In this document: in pieces, positions 53,357-61,806 of the stretch | Layout: every line of letters begins with the position of its first letter | Numbering within the stretch: position 1 is the stretch's first letter | Source: Cryobacterium sp. PH31-O1 | Lineage (GTDB): Bacteria > Actinomycetota > Actinomycetes > Actinomycetales > Microbacteriaceae | Assembly: GCF_030063455.1 (NCBI RefSeq) | Contig: NZ_JASITB010000009.1 | Location: 62,001 to 126,000, forward strand | Reading direction: 5' to 3' | DNA length: 64,000 bases | The notes under the pieces: model-generated | What the model was told of the DNA's origin: nothing | Database searches by the model: none | What the model saw: only the letters and a program-made list of their open reading frames with translations | Made by a program: the position numbers and the translations under genes

Positions 53357-54268
53357 TCACTCTATGAAGGCGGTCGGTCGGTTCGCGATCTCCAGTGTGA
53401 TCGCCTCAATGGCGGCACGCACCACGGGCGAACGCAGCGACTCCGCCCGCACGACGGCCCAGATGGGCAGTTGACGCTGAAAGTCGGCGCGCAACACGGG
53501 CACGAATTCCGGCCGGTCGTGCACCAGAAAATTCGGCAGAAGTCCTATTCCGGCGCCGGCCTGCACCGCCTCCAACTGGGCAAACAGGCTGGTCGCCTGA
53601 AACGTCGTGGCCGGTTCCGGCAGCTCGGAGGAGCGATAGCCAAGGTCGGTCACGAGCAGGGCACTCTCGACATACGACACGAAACTGTGCAACGCAACGT
53701 CGTCGAGCGTGCGGGGCTCGCCGCGGCCAAGCAGATACTCGCGGCTGGCGTATAGGCGCAGAAAATAGTTGGTGAGAAACATCGCCTGCGCGTTGTTGAC
53801 ATCGTTGCGGCCGGCCACGATCTCCAGGTCGACGCCCGACCGGTTCTGGCTCACCTTGCGGGTGGCGCTGAACATTTCGATATTGATGCGCGGGTGGCTC
53901 TGCTGCAGTTTCACGAGGGCCGGCGTGACGATCTCCGCCCCGAAACCGTCGATTGTGCTGATGCGCAGCAGCCCGGAGAGCGGGTCGGTCTGACTGATGG
54001 CCGTGGCGAGCGCGCCCAGCCGGTCTTCGATCGCCTCGGCCGCACTCACCGCGTGCCGGCCCAGCTCGGTGAGCTCCCAGCCGTGCGGGCTGCGCTCGAG
54101 CGTGCGGCCGCCCAGCTCCGCATCGAGCGAGAGGATGCGCCGCGAGATGGTCGTGTGGGTGGTGCCGAGCGCCTCGGCTACCGCGTTGAAGCGCCCCAGC
54201 CTGGCCACGGTGAGCAGCACGAGCAGATCGTTCGGGCTCGGAAGCTGGTGTGAACTCACGGATTGCAT
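53357..54268 (-). CDS. LysR-family regulator, probable regulator of mmsBA
   Basis: A 303-residue LysR protein. The helix-turn-helix lies at about residues 12-50 (LLVLLTVARLGRFNAVAEAL, GTTHTTISRRI). The effector domain runs to FVPVLRADFQRQLP. ATG 54268 is preferred over 54286, because the latter would put a palindrome (54280-54295) inside the coding start. AAAGG lies too close, so GTG 54259 is also possible. Divergent from mmsB with 104 bp between starts, the classic LysR layout. It probably responds to a valine-degradation intermediate. Confidence 0.85.
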   Translation of the reverse strand: MQSVSSHQLPSPNDLLVLLTVARLGRFNAVAEALGTTHTTISRRILSLDAELGGRTLERSPHGWELTELGRHAVSAAEAIEDRLGALATAISQTDPLSGLLRISTIDGFGAEIVTPALVKLQQSHPRINIEMFSATRKVSQNRSGVDLEIVAGRNDVNNAQAMFLTNYFLRLYASREYLLGRGEPRTLDDVALHSFVSYVESALLVTDLGYRSSELPEPATTFQATSLFAQLEAVQAGAGIGLLPNFLVHDRPEFVPVLRADFQRQLPIWAVVRAESLRSPVVRAAIEAITLEIANRPTAFIE

Positions 54269-54279
54269 CCTTTCGAGCG

Positions 54280-54295
54280 TGTGCATCTGCGCACA
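54280..54295. promoter_or_regulatory. LysR-type operator candidate TGTGCATCTGCGCACA
   Basis: TGTGC and GCACA arms around six bases, with the T-N11-A pattern of LysR sites, lie in the LysR/mmsB intergenic region, 11 bp before the LysR start. Confidence 0.5.
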
Positions 54296-54372
54296 TACCC
54301 CCTGTGAAATATTGCCTTGATTGCACTCTATCCGGCTGCGAGGGTAGAGGGACACAAGCAAGGGAGCTTCAA

Positions 54373-55269
54373 ATGTCAGTAGTCGCATGGATCGGGTTGG
54401 GCAACATGGGCGGGCCCATGTCCGCCAATATGGTGGCCGCCGGCCACGAGGTGCGCGGGTTCGATCTGAATCCGGATGCCGTAACCACCGCCGTCACGGC
54501 CGGCGTCACCGCCGCTTCGAGCATCAGTGAAGCCGTCGCGGGCGCCGACGTCGTCTTCACCATGCTGCCCAAGGGTGAACACGCCCGTGCCGTGTACTTC
54601 GGCGACGGTGGCGTGCTGTCCACGGCCGACCCGGCAACCCTGCTGGTGGACTCGTCAACGATCGACATCGAGACCGCCCAGGCCCTGCACGATGCCGCAG
54701 CGGCGGCCGGCTTTCGCTTCGTCGACGCCCCGGTCTCGGGCGGCATGAGCGGCGCCACCGCCGGAAGCCTCACCTTCATGATCGGGGGCCGAGCGGATGC
54801 CGTCGCTGACGCCACCACCTTCATCGAGCCCATGGCGGCGAACATCATTCCGACCGGCGGCGCCACGACCGGCCAGGCCGCGAAGATCTGCAACAATCTC
54901 ATGCTGTTCATCAACCTCGCCGCGACGGCGGAGGGCGCTGTTCTGGCCGAGCGGCTGGGACTGGACAAGCAGGTGTTCTGGGATATCGCATCCGTTTCGT
55001 CGGGCGACAGCTGGGCGCTGCGCACCTGGTATCCGATCAAGGATGTCGTCGCGACGGCCGCGTCCAACCGGGATTTCGCCCCGACCTTCACCGCAACGCT
55101 CGCGAGCAAGGACATCGGGCTGGCGATCACCGCCGCCCGCGCCACCGACACGCCGCTTGAGATCGGCGAACACGTCGCCGAACTGTTTCAGCGCCTGATC
55201 GATGAGGGCGAGGGCGGCAAGGACTGCTCCATGATCGTCAAACTCGTCGACGGCAGCCTGCACGCCTGA
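54373..55269 (+). CDS. mmsB: 3-hydroxyisobutyrate dehydrogenase
   Basis: A 298-residue beta-hydroxyacid dehydrogenase; ATG 54373 with AAGGGAG upstream. The NAD-binding GLGNMGGPM is at the N-terminus. Conserved motifs are VDAPVSGGMSGA and the catalytic Lys in GQAAKICNN (residues ~170-180). The C-terminal KDIGLAITAA and EGGKDCSMIV match HIBADH. It oxidises 3-hydroxyisobutyrate to methylmalonate semialdehyde. mmsA follows 30 bp downstream. Confidence 0.93.
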   Translation: MSVVAWIGLGNMGGPMSANMVAAGHEVRGFDLNPDAVTTAVTAGVTAASSISEAVAGADVVFTMLPKGEHARAVYFGDGGVLSTADPATLLVDSSTIDIETAQALHDAAAAAGFRFVDAPVSGGMSGATAGSLTFMIGGRADAVADATTFIEPMAANIIPTGGATTGQAAKICNNLMLFINLAATAEGAVLAERLGLDKQVFWDIASVSSGDSWALRTWYPIKDVVATAASNRDFAPTFTATLASKDIGLAITAARATDTPLEIGEHVAELFQRLIDEGEGGKDCSMIVKLVDGSLHA

Positions 55270-55299
55270 ACCATGTCATCCACCAGAAGGAGCACGCTC

Positions 55300-56784
55300 A
55301 TGCAAACAATTCCTCATTACATCAACGGCCAGCGCGTCGAGTCGGCCGAACGATTCGGCCCCGTGTTCAACCCGGCCACCGGCGTGCAGGAGAAACAAGT
55401 CGTGCTGGCTTCCCGCGCGGTCGTGATCGACGCCATCGAATCAGCCCAGGCCGCCCTGCCCGAGTGGCGCACCAGCACGCTGGCCAAGCGCACGGCCATC
55501 TTCTTCAAGGTGCGCGAGCTGCTCGCCGAGCGCACCAGCGAGCTCGCCGCAATTCTCACGAGTGAGCACGGCAAGGTACTCAGCGACGCGGCCGGCGAGA
55601 TCACCCGCGGGCTCGAGAACATCGAATTCGCCACCGGCCTCGCGCACATGCTCAAGGGCGACTTCTCCCAGCAGGTTTCCCACGGAATCGACGTGCACTC
55701 GGTGCGCCAGGCCGTTGGTGTCGTCGCCTGTGTCACCCCGTTCAACTTTCCGGCCATGGTGCCGCTGTGGATGATCGGCAGCGCGCTCGCCTGCGGCAAC
55801 ACCGTGCTGCTCAAGCCGAGTGAGAAGGACCCCTCATCGGCTATTTTCATCGCCGAGATCTTCACGGAGGCCGGCCTGCCGGCCGGCGTGCTCAATGTGG
55901 TTCAGGGCGACAAGGAGGCCGTCGACGAACTGCTCGACAACCCGGCGGTCAAGGCCATCAGCTTTGTCGGATCCACCCCGATCGCCAAGTCCATCTACAA
56001 CCGGGCTGCGGGCAACGGCAAGCGGGTACAGGCGCTCGGCGGGGCCAAGAACCACATGGTCGTTCTGCCGGACGCCGACCTGGAGATGACAGCGGATGCC
56101 GCGATCAACGCCGCCTACGGATCCGCCGGGGAGCGCTGCATGGCCGTGAGCGTGCTCGTGGCGGTCGGCGGCATCGCCGACGACCTCGTCGCCGCCATCG
56201 AGACGCGCATGAAGAAGCTCCGGGTCGGCCCGGGAACCGATCCGGCCTCGCAGATGGGCCCACTGATCACCGGAGAACACCGCGATCGGGTCGCCTCCTA
56301 CCTGGCCGGCGCCGAGGAGGCCGGCGCCACGATGGTCGTCGACGGCCGGGCGCAGAACTTCGACAGTGATGGGTTCTTTCTCGGCGTCAGCCTGATCGAC
56401 CACGTCACTCCCGGCATGAAAGTCTACGACGATGAGATCTTCGGCCCGGTGCTCTCGGTCGTGCGCGTTGACACCTTCGACGAGGCCGTGAAACTCGTCA
56501 ACGAGCACGAGTTCGGCAACGGTGTGGCATTGTTCACCCGGGACGGCGGTGCGGCTCGGCAGTTCGAGTTCGAGATCGAGGCGGGCATGGTCGGCATCAA
56601 CGTGCCCATTCCGGTGCCGGTTGGATCGTTCTCGTTCGGCGGTTGGAAGAACTCTCTGTTCGGTGACGCGCATATGTATGGCCCTGACAGCATCCGCTTC
56701 TATACCCGCGGCAAGGTTGTCACGACCCGCTGGCCCGACCCGGCCACCTCGGAGATCGACCTCGGTTTTCCGCAGATGGCCTGA
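55300..56784 (+). CDS. mmsA: Methylmalonate-semialdehyde dehydrogenase (CoA-acylating)
   Basis: A 494-residue aldehyde dehydrogenase. ATG 55300 has AGAAGGAG upstream. The MMSDH-specific signature YGSAGERCMAVSV carries the catalytic Cys; CVTPFNFPAMVPLWMIGSA and GEITRGLENIEFA are also typical. It converts methylmalonate semialdehyde to propionyl-CoA, ending valine degradation. It is the second gene after mmsB. A hairpin follows 6 bp after the stop. Confidence 0.94.
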   Translation: MQTIPHYINGQRVESAERFGPVFNPATGVQEKQVVLASRAVVIDAIESAQAALPEWRTSTLAKRTAIFFKVRELLAERTSELAAILTSEHGKVLSDAAGEITRGLENIEFATGLAHMLKGDFSQQVSHGIDVHSVRQAVGVVACVTPFNFPAMVPLWMIGSALACGNTVLLKPSEKDPSSAIFIAEIFTEAGLPAGVLNVVQGDKEAVDELLDNPAVKAISFVGSTPIAKSIYNRAAGNGKRVQALGGAKNHMVVLPDADLEMTADAAINAAYGSAGERCMAVSVLVAVGGIADDLVAAIETRMKKLRVGPGTDPASQMGPLITGEHRDRVASYLAGAEEAGATMVVDGRAQNFDSDGFFLGVSLIDHVTPGMKVYDDEIFGPVLSVVRVDTFDEAVKLVNEHEFGNGVALFTRDGGAARQFEFEIEAGMVGINVPIPVPVGSFSFGGWKNSLFGDAHMYGPDSIRFYTRGKVVTTRWPDPATSEIDLGFPQMA

Positions 56785-56790
56785 GTGAGG

Positions 56791-56816
56791 CGGGTCCCCG
56801 GTTTCGCGGGGACCCG
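56791..56816 (+). terminator. Hairpin after mmsA
   Basis: CGGGTCCCC and GGGGACCCG form a perfect 9-bp stem with an 8-nt loop. There is no U tract, so it may work by stabilising the transcript end. Confidence 0.55.
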
Positions 56817-56834
56817 ACACCGGCGGGTTAGGGT

Positions 56835-57620
56835 GTGGGGGTGCCGCCTTCAACCCGTCCCACCGCCACCCGCGAGTTCTTCGTCGGTGCCGGTTTTCTC
56901 GGTCGCGGCCTCAGAATGTGGGGAATCTCACCGCGCCTCATGCTGCTCGGCGCCCTGCCAGCCTTCATTGTCGGCATTGCGTATCTCGCCGGCATCGTGC
57001 TTCTGCTGGCCAACCTCGAGGCCATCGCCGTGGGGATCAGTCCGTTCGCAAGCGACTGGGGGGAGCCTTGGCGCACTGCCACGCGGGTGGTGGCCGGTGC
57101 GGCCGTCGCGGCTGCCGGTATTCTCCTATTGGCATATACCTTCGTGGCGGTAACGCTCACTGTCGGCGATCCCTTCTATGAGCGAATCTGGCGCGCGGTC
57201 GAGACCAGCCTCGGCGACGCGCCGGTCGAACCGGAACGCGGCCTGCTGCGCAGCATTCTGCGCGCGGTGGCCGACGCCCTGCGCCTGGTCGGCCTGGCCG
57301 TCGGGGTCGCTCTGTTGCTTCTGGTCTGCGGCCTGATACCCGGCCTCGGCCAGCTGCTAGCCCTCGTTCTCGGCGCGCTGTTCGGCGGCTGGATGCTCAC
57401 TCTCGAACTCACCGGCTTCGCTTTCGACGCCCGCGGCTTCACGCTCACGCAACGCAAACGGATGCTGCACGCGCGCCGCCCGCGCAGCCTCGGTTTCGGG
57501 GTGCTCACCTATCTGTTGTTCCTCATTCCGGGCGCGGCCGTCATCGTCATGCCGGCGGCCGTGGCCGGCGCGGCCATGCTCAGCCGAGACCTGCTCGCGT
57601 CGAGAGTGGAACCGGTTTAG
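56835..57620 (+). CDS. EI24-domain membrane protein (CysZ-like)
   Basis: A 261-residue membrane protein with four to five hydrophobic stretches (LMLLGALPAFIVGIAYLAGI, VVAGAAVAAAGILLLAYTF, LVGLAVGVALLLLVCGLIPG, LLFLIPGAAVIVMPAAVAG). The central TLTVGDPFYERIWRAVE and the FAFDARGFTLTQRKRML segments are typical of EI24/CysZ proteins. CysZ imports sulfate in E. coli; actinobacterial members have no proven role. The start is GTG 56835 (56841 possible). It is convergent with the cytochrome gene, overlapping by 4 bp. Confidence 0.82.
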   Translation: MGVPPSTRPTATREFFVGAGFLGRGLRMWGISPRLMLLGALPAFIVGIAYLAGIVLLLANLEAIAVGISPFASDWGEPWRTATRVVAGAAVAAAGILLLAYTFVAVTLTVGDPFYERIWRAVETSLGDAPVEPERGLLRSILRAVADALRLVGLAVGVALLLLVCGLIPGLGQLLALVLGALFGGWMLTLELTGFAFDARGFTLTQRKRMLHARRPRSLGFGVLTYLLFLIPGAAVIVMPAAVAGAAMLSRDLLASRVEPV

Positions 57621-58561
57621 CGCTTGCGGTGAATGATGCGGCCGCTACGCGCCGCGATCGCACGCACGACCGCGGGACGCGCGCCGAGCCAGATTGCGGC
57701 CGTGACCAGTAGTGCGGCGACGAAGATCCAGACGCCGAGCCAGCCGTCGTCGTTTCGCGCCGCATACATATGGTTGAGATTGGCGCGGGCACCGGTCGTG
57801 AGCACCAGCAGAACGTGCACGACGATGAAGGCCACAAAGAAGATGAGCGTCGCGAAGTGCAGTTTACGTGCCACAGGCAGGGGAAAGACCCGGTCGAGTG
57901 GACGCAACCGCGCCGACAATCCCGGTGACATGCGCAGGCCCGTCACGAGCGCGATCGGCGCCGCGAGGAACACGACCGCGAAGTAGCTGAGCAGCTGCAG
58001 GGCGTTGTAGTACAACCAACCGGCACCGGTCGGCCAGTCCAGCGAGGCGTATTGCAGGCCGGCCGACACCGCGTTGGGGAAGACGTCCCAGTTCGTGGGA
58101 ACGATGCGCAACCATTGCCCGGTCGCAAACAGCAAAACGTAGAACACGATGCCATTGACCGCCCAGAGGGTGTCGAACACGATGTGCTGCCAGAGTTCGA
58201 GTGTGATGCGAATCGGCGGATTCTTCGTGCGGAACCGTCCCGTGTTCGTGCGCGTCCAGAAAATGGACGGACGGTGGGTCCTTTGCACCTGCCATCCGGT
58301 TCGAATGACGAACAAGATGAAGAAGGCGTTAAGACCGTGCTGCCAGGCCAGCCACGCCGGTATTCCGATCGGAACGGCGGCCGGCTGGGTCGACACACCC
58401 GGGTAGCTGCGCATGAAGGACTCGACCGAGGGAAGGGCGCTCAGTCCCGTCGCCGCGAACACTGCGAGGGCCAGCGCCACGAGCAGGGCCGGCACGATCC
58501 AGGCCAGCCGAAACCACCGGCTCGGCCGAAACCAGCCCAGCCGGGAGGCACCCGTCGTCAT
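57617..58561 (-). CDS. Cytochrome b561-like membrane protein
   Basis: A 314-residue protein with five to six membrane helices. Candidate heme ligands are the His residues in WQHGLNAFFILF, LWQHIVFDTLWA, KLHFATLIFFVAFIVVH. This matches bacterial b561/Ni-Fe-hydrogenase-type b subunits. The partner protein is not visible here, so the electron donor or acceptor is unknown. ATG 58561 is used; the frame extends to 58636 without a ribosome site. Confidence 0.78.
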   Translation of the reverse strand: MTTGASRLGWFRPSRWFRLAWIVPALLVALALAVFAATGLSALPSVESFMRSYPGVSTQPAAVPIGIPAWLAWQHGLNAFFILFVIRTGWQVQRTHRPSIFWTRTNTGRFRTKNPPIRITLELWQHIVFDTLWAVNGIVFYVLLFATGQWLRIVPTNWDVFPNAVSAGLQYASLDWPTGAGWLYYNALQLLSYFAVVFLAAPIALVTGLRMSPGLSARLRPLDRVFPLPVARKLHFATLIFFVAFIVVHVLLVLTTGARANLNHMYAARNDDGWLGVWIFVAALLVTAAIWLGARPAVVRAIAARSGRIIHRKR

Positions 58562-58757
58562 CACGATCCGTTCCCGCCCGGGCGAATCGCGAGCGCGTCC
58601 CCGCAAGGCTACTTGCCCCGTGCTTCGGGGTGGCACGCAATGACGCGGTAGGTCACATTACCGCCGGTGCCGGTCGACATCTGGGTCCGTACGGATTGGC
58701 GACACCGGGCTGGTAATTACACAGCGCCCGTAACAACACAGCGCCAGTAACGAAACA

Positions 58758-58781
58758 GGGCCTCCGATTTCTCGAAGGCCC
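58758..58781 (-). terminator. Hairpin after tRNA-Leu
   Basis: On the minus strand GGGCCTTCGA pairs with TCGGAGGCCC through one mismatch, followed by TGTTTC, 45 nt after the tRNA 3' end. The remaining bases 58562-58757 show no gene. Confidence 0.65.
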
Positions 58782-58825
58782 CGACTGTTCGCATGGATTG
58801 TGCGGCTATCCGCACCCATCCGCTG

Positions 58826-58909
58826 TGCGCGAGAGGGGACTTGAACCCCTACGTCCTTTCGAACACTGGCACCTGAAGCCAGCGCGTCTGCCAATTCCGC
58901 CACTCGCGC
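58826..58909 (-). tRNA. tRNA-Leu (anticodon CAG)
   Basis: An 84-nt leucine tRNA with a long variable arm. The acceptor arms GCGCGAG and CTCGCGC pair, discriminator A. The anticodon loop TTCAGGT lies in TGGC/GCCA stem. The T-loop is GGTTCAAGTCC. The CCA end is not encoded (CAG follows instead). Confidence 0.97.
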
Positions 58910-59248
58910 GAACTTAGGAATGCTAACACTGCGAGGGGGGTCAGCGCCATTCGACGGCGCGCCGCGCAGCCGCGCTGGGTCGGTGCCCGCGCGCCTGACC
59001 GCGGCTGCAACGGATACCCCCGCAACCCGACCGCTTTGAGAGCGGATGCCGCCGCCCGGGCCTGCCGCGCCGCATCCGCTCGCCGATACCACCGAAAAAG
59101 TCCCATGGAATGCCCATAATGGGCGTGGAATTCGGTCCGGGACGCTCCCCGGGTAGTATGACTGTTCGTGCCGTTTGCGCCCTGAAGGTGGGTTGTCACC
59201 CGAGACAAGTAACATGCTCATAGCCAAACGGACCGGATCGGGAGACCT
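58910..59248. other. Gene-free upstream region of the fha operon
   Basis: The 339 bases between tRNA-Leu and fhaA hold two GCGGATGC-family octamers (59042, 59072) and a TAGTAT (-10-like) near 59153, 90 bp before fhaA. No supported gene. Confidence 0.55.
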
Positions 59249-59998
59249 GTGGGCATACTGGATAACTTTGAAAAGGGCTTGGAACGTGCCGTCAACGGAG
59301 CGTTTGCCAAGACCTTTAGATCGGGCTTGCAGCCGGTGGAAATAACCTCCGCGCTGCGTCGTGAGCTCGACACCAAGGCCGCTGTAGTCGCGCGGGATCG
59401 TATCCTCGCGCCCAATCGCTTCACCGTGCGCATGTCCCACACCGACTACGGCCGCATGAGCGCCCTCGGAGTCACCCTCATCGACGAGCTCACCGTCCTG
59501 GTGCAGAAACATGGCACCGAGCAGCGCTACCAGTTCACGGGTGGCATCGTCATCACCCTGCAGGACGACCGCAGCCTCAGCGAGGGCATGGTGCAGATCG
59601 ACTCGAGCTCGGTCAAGAGCACCGTCGCCTGGACCCCGGTTCTCGACATCAACGGAACCCGGCACCCGCTGGTCAAGGCCCGCACCGTGATCGGCCGCGG
59701 CTCCGACTCCGACATCACCGTCGACGACACCGGAACCTCCCGCCGCCACGTCGAAATCCTTTGGGACGGCGCGCGCGCCCAGGTGCGCGACCTCGGCTCC
59801 ACCAACGGTTCCCAGCTCAACGGTTCCCCGGTCAGCCAGGCCATCCTCGAGCCCGACTCGACCGTCACCATCGGCCGCACGCGCATCGTATTCCGGGTTA
59901 TCGCCCAGACGTCCAGCGAGGCTCCCCGCGCGGCGGCACCGACCGACCCGGCCACCGAACGCCACGACATGGGCGGATTCTGGGGGCCGGACGCATGA
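59249..59998 (+). CDS. fhaA: FHA-domain protein FhaA (DUF3662 + FHA)
   Basis: A 249-residue protein; GTG 59249 follows GGGAG. The N-terminal DUF3662 domain starts MGILDNFEKGLERAVNGAF. The C-terminal FHA domain has GRGSDSDITVDD, SRRHVEI and DLGSTNGS, the phosphothreonine-binding pattern. It is the first gene of the conserved fhaA-fhaB-pstP-rodA-pbpA operon controlling cell-wall synthesis. Shorter than mycobacterial FhaA (about 530 residues), without the long linker, as is usual in Micrococcales. Confidence 0.93.
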   Translation: MGILDNFEKGLERAVNGAFAKTFRSGLQPVEITSALRRELDTKAAVVARDRILAPNRFTVRMSHTDYGRMSALGVTLIDELTVLVQKHGTEQRYQFTGGIVITLQDDRSLSEGMVQIDSSSVKSTVAWTPVLDINGTRHPLVKARTVIGRGSDSDITVDDTGTSRRHVEILWDGARAQVRDLGSTNGSQLNGSPVSQAILEPDSTVTIGRTRIVFRVIAQTSSEAPRAAAPTDPATERHDMGGFWGPDA

Positions 59999-60567
59999 AC
60001 GTCAGCGAACTGACCCTGCTGGTGCTGCGCATCGGCTTTCTGCTTCTGCTCTGGATGTTCATCTTCGGCATCGTCTACGCTCTGCGCAGCGACCTGTTCG
60101 GCCAGCGCGTACGCAAGATGAAAACGGATGCCGCTGCCGCGCCCGTCCCCGCATCCGCTGTTCCTGCCGCTGTTCCCGCCGCCGCAGCGGCCGAGGCGTT
60201 CACAGCGCCGGTCGCCCGCGCCAGCCCGGCCGGCCAAGAGAACCCGGGTGTGCAGGCCGGAATGGCCACGAGCCTGAACACCACGCGCCTGGTCATCACG
60301 AGCGGCCCGAAGGCCGGCACCGAGTTTCCGTTGGGCACGGAGACCATCACCATCGGCCGCTCGAGCGACTCCAGTCTGGTCATTCGCGATGATTACACTT
60401 CTACCCACCACGCTCGCCTCATGCTGTGGCATGACGAGTGGATGCTGCAGGACCTCGATTCCACTAACGGCACCTTCCTGGCTGGCTCGCGTGTCACCGT
60501 GCCGACCAAGATTCCCCTGAACGCCACCGTGAAGATCGGCGCCACCAGCTTCGAGCTTCGGCGGTAG
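59995..60567 (+). CDS. fhaB: FHA-domain protein FhaB
   Basis: A 190-residue protein: an N-terminal membrane helix (VLRIGFLLLLWMFIFGIVYAL), an Ala/Pro linker and a C-terminal FHA domain (GRSSDSSLVIRDD, STHHARL, DLDSTNGTFL). Its ATG overlaps the fhaA stop as ATGA. In mycobacteria (FipA/FhaB) it links Ser/Thr kinases with peptidoglycan machinery. Confidence 0.93.
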   Translation: MNVSELTLLVLRIGFLLLLWMFIFGIVYALRSDLFGQRVRKMKTDAAAAPVPASAVPAAVPAAAAAEAFTAPVARASPAGQENPGVQAGMATSLNTTRLVITSGPKAGTEFPLGTETITIGRSSDSSLVIRDDYTSTHHARLMLWHDEWMLQDLDSTNGTFLAGSRVTVPTKIPLNATVKIGATSFELRR

Positions 60568-60570
60568 GTC

Positions 60571-61806
60571 ATGGCGACGGTCAGTCATAGCGCAGCCGCG
60601 TCCCACGTCGGCAAGATTCGCTCCAACAACCAGGACTCCGGTTACGCCGGACGCAGCCTGTTCGTGGTCGCCGACGGTATGGGCGGGCACGCCGGCGGTG
60701 ACGTCGCCTCGTCGATCGCCACCAAGCGCATCATCGAAGCCGACAAGCCTTATGCGAGCGCCCAAGACGCCGAATTCGCCCTACAGGCCGCCCTGATCGG
60801 TGCCAACGCCCAGCTCGCCGAGACGGTATTTGAACACGCCGAACTGACCGGAATGGGCACCACGGTCAGCGCCATCGTCGTGCTCGAGAACGAGGTCGCA
60901 ATCGCCCATATCGGCGACTCGCGCATCTACCTGCTGCGCGAGCGCGAACTCTCCCAGATCACCATCGACCACACCTTCGTGCAGCGCCTGGTCGACAGCG
61001 GACGCATCACCGAGGCCGAGGCCATGGTGCACCCACGCCGCTCGGTGCTCATGCGCGTTCTCGGCGACGTCGAGGCGAGCCCCGAAATCGACACCTCGAT
61101 TCTGGCCACCATCGCCGGTGACCGCTGGTTGCTCTGCTCCGACGGCCTCACCGGGGTCGTCTCCCACACCGCCATTGCCTCCGCCCTCGCCAGCGGTGCG
61201 AACGCGCAGGATGTCGCCGACTTGCTGGTGAAGGAGAGCCTCGACGGCGGCGCCCCCGACAACGTGACCGTGGTCATCGTCGACATCGACGCGGGCGACG
61301 GCTCCGCGCGCACAGACAGCCCGGTCGTCGTCGGCTCCGCCGCGAATCCGCTCGCCTTCGGTGAAGAACCCGGCCGCAACCGCGCCCTGCGCATCCCGGC
61401 CCTGCGCCTTCACCCGGTGCGGGAAACCCACTTCGAGCCCGACTCGCAGGACTACCTGTCCGAACTGATCGAAGAGGATGCCCGCCGCGCGCGCCGCCGC
61501 AAGGCCACCTGGCTCGTCGGCGTGATCCTGCTGGTGCTCAGCATCGTTACGACCACAATTCTCGGCTACCAGTGGACCCAGACCCGCTATTTCGTCGGCG
61601 TCGACGGTTCCACCGTGGCGATCTACCAGGGCGTGCAGCAGGACATCGGCCCGATCAAGCTCTCCAGCGTTTACGAAGACACCGACCTCGTCCTCGACGA
61701 TCTGCGCGTCTACGACCGACAGCAGGTTGAGCAGACCATCAACGCCGGCTCGCTCGCCGACGCTCTGGCCATTGTCGAGCGACTGAAGGGCGCCATCCTT
61801 GAGTAA
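60571..61806 (+). CDS. pstP: PP2C-type Ser/Thr phosphatase PstP
   Basis: A 411-residue phosphatase. Motifs of PPM enzymes: RSNNQDSGYAG, VADGMGGHAGGDVAS, GDSRIYLL, LLCSDGLTGV and GAPDNVTVVIVD, with the metal-binding Asp residues. A linker leads to one membrane helix (ATWLVGVILLVLSIVTTTIL) and an extracellular C-terminal part. It reverses PknA/PknB phosphorylation. The stop overlaps the next start by 8 bp. Confidence 0.94.
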   Translation: MATVSHSAAASHVGKIRSNNQDSGYAGRSLFVVADGMGGHAGGDVASSIATKRIIEADKPYASAQDAEFALQAALIGANAQLAETVFEHAELTGMGTTVSAIVVLENEVAIAHIGDSRIYLLRERELSQITIDHTFVQRLVDSGRITEAEAMVHPRRSVLMRVLGDVEASPEIDTSILATIAGDRWLLCSDGLTGVVSHTAIASALASGANAQDVADLLVKESLDGGAPDNVTVVIVDIDAGDGSARTDSPVVVGSAANPLAFGEEPGRNRALRIPALRLHPVRETHFEPDSQDYLSELIEEDARRARRRKATWLVGVILLVLSIVTTTILGYQWTQTRYFVGVDGSTVAIYQGVQQDIGPIKLSSVYEDTDLVLDDLRVYDRQQVEQTINAGSLADALAIVERLKGAILE

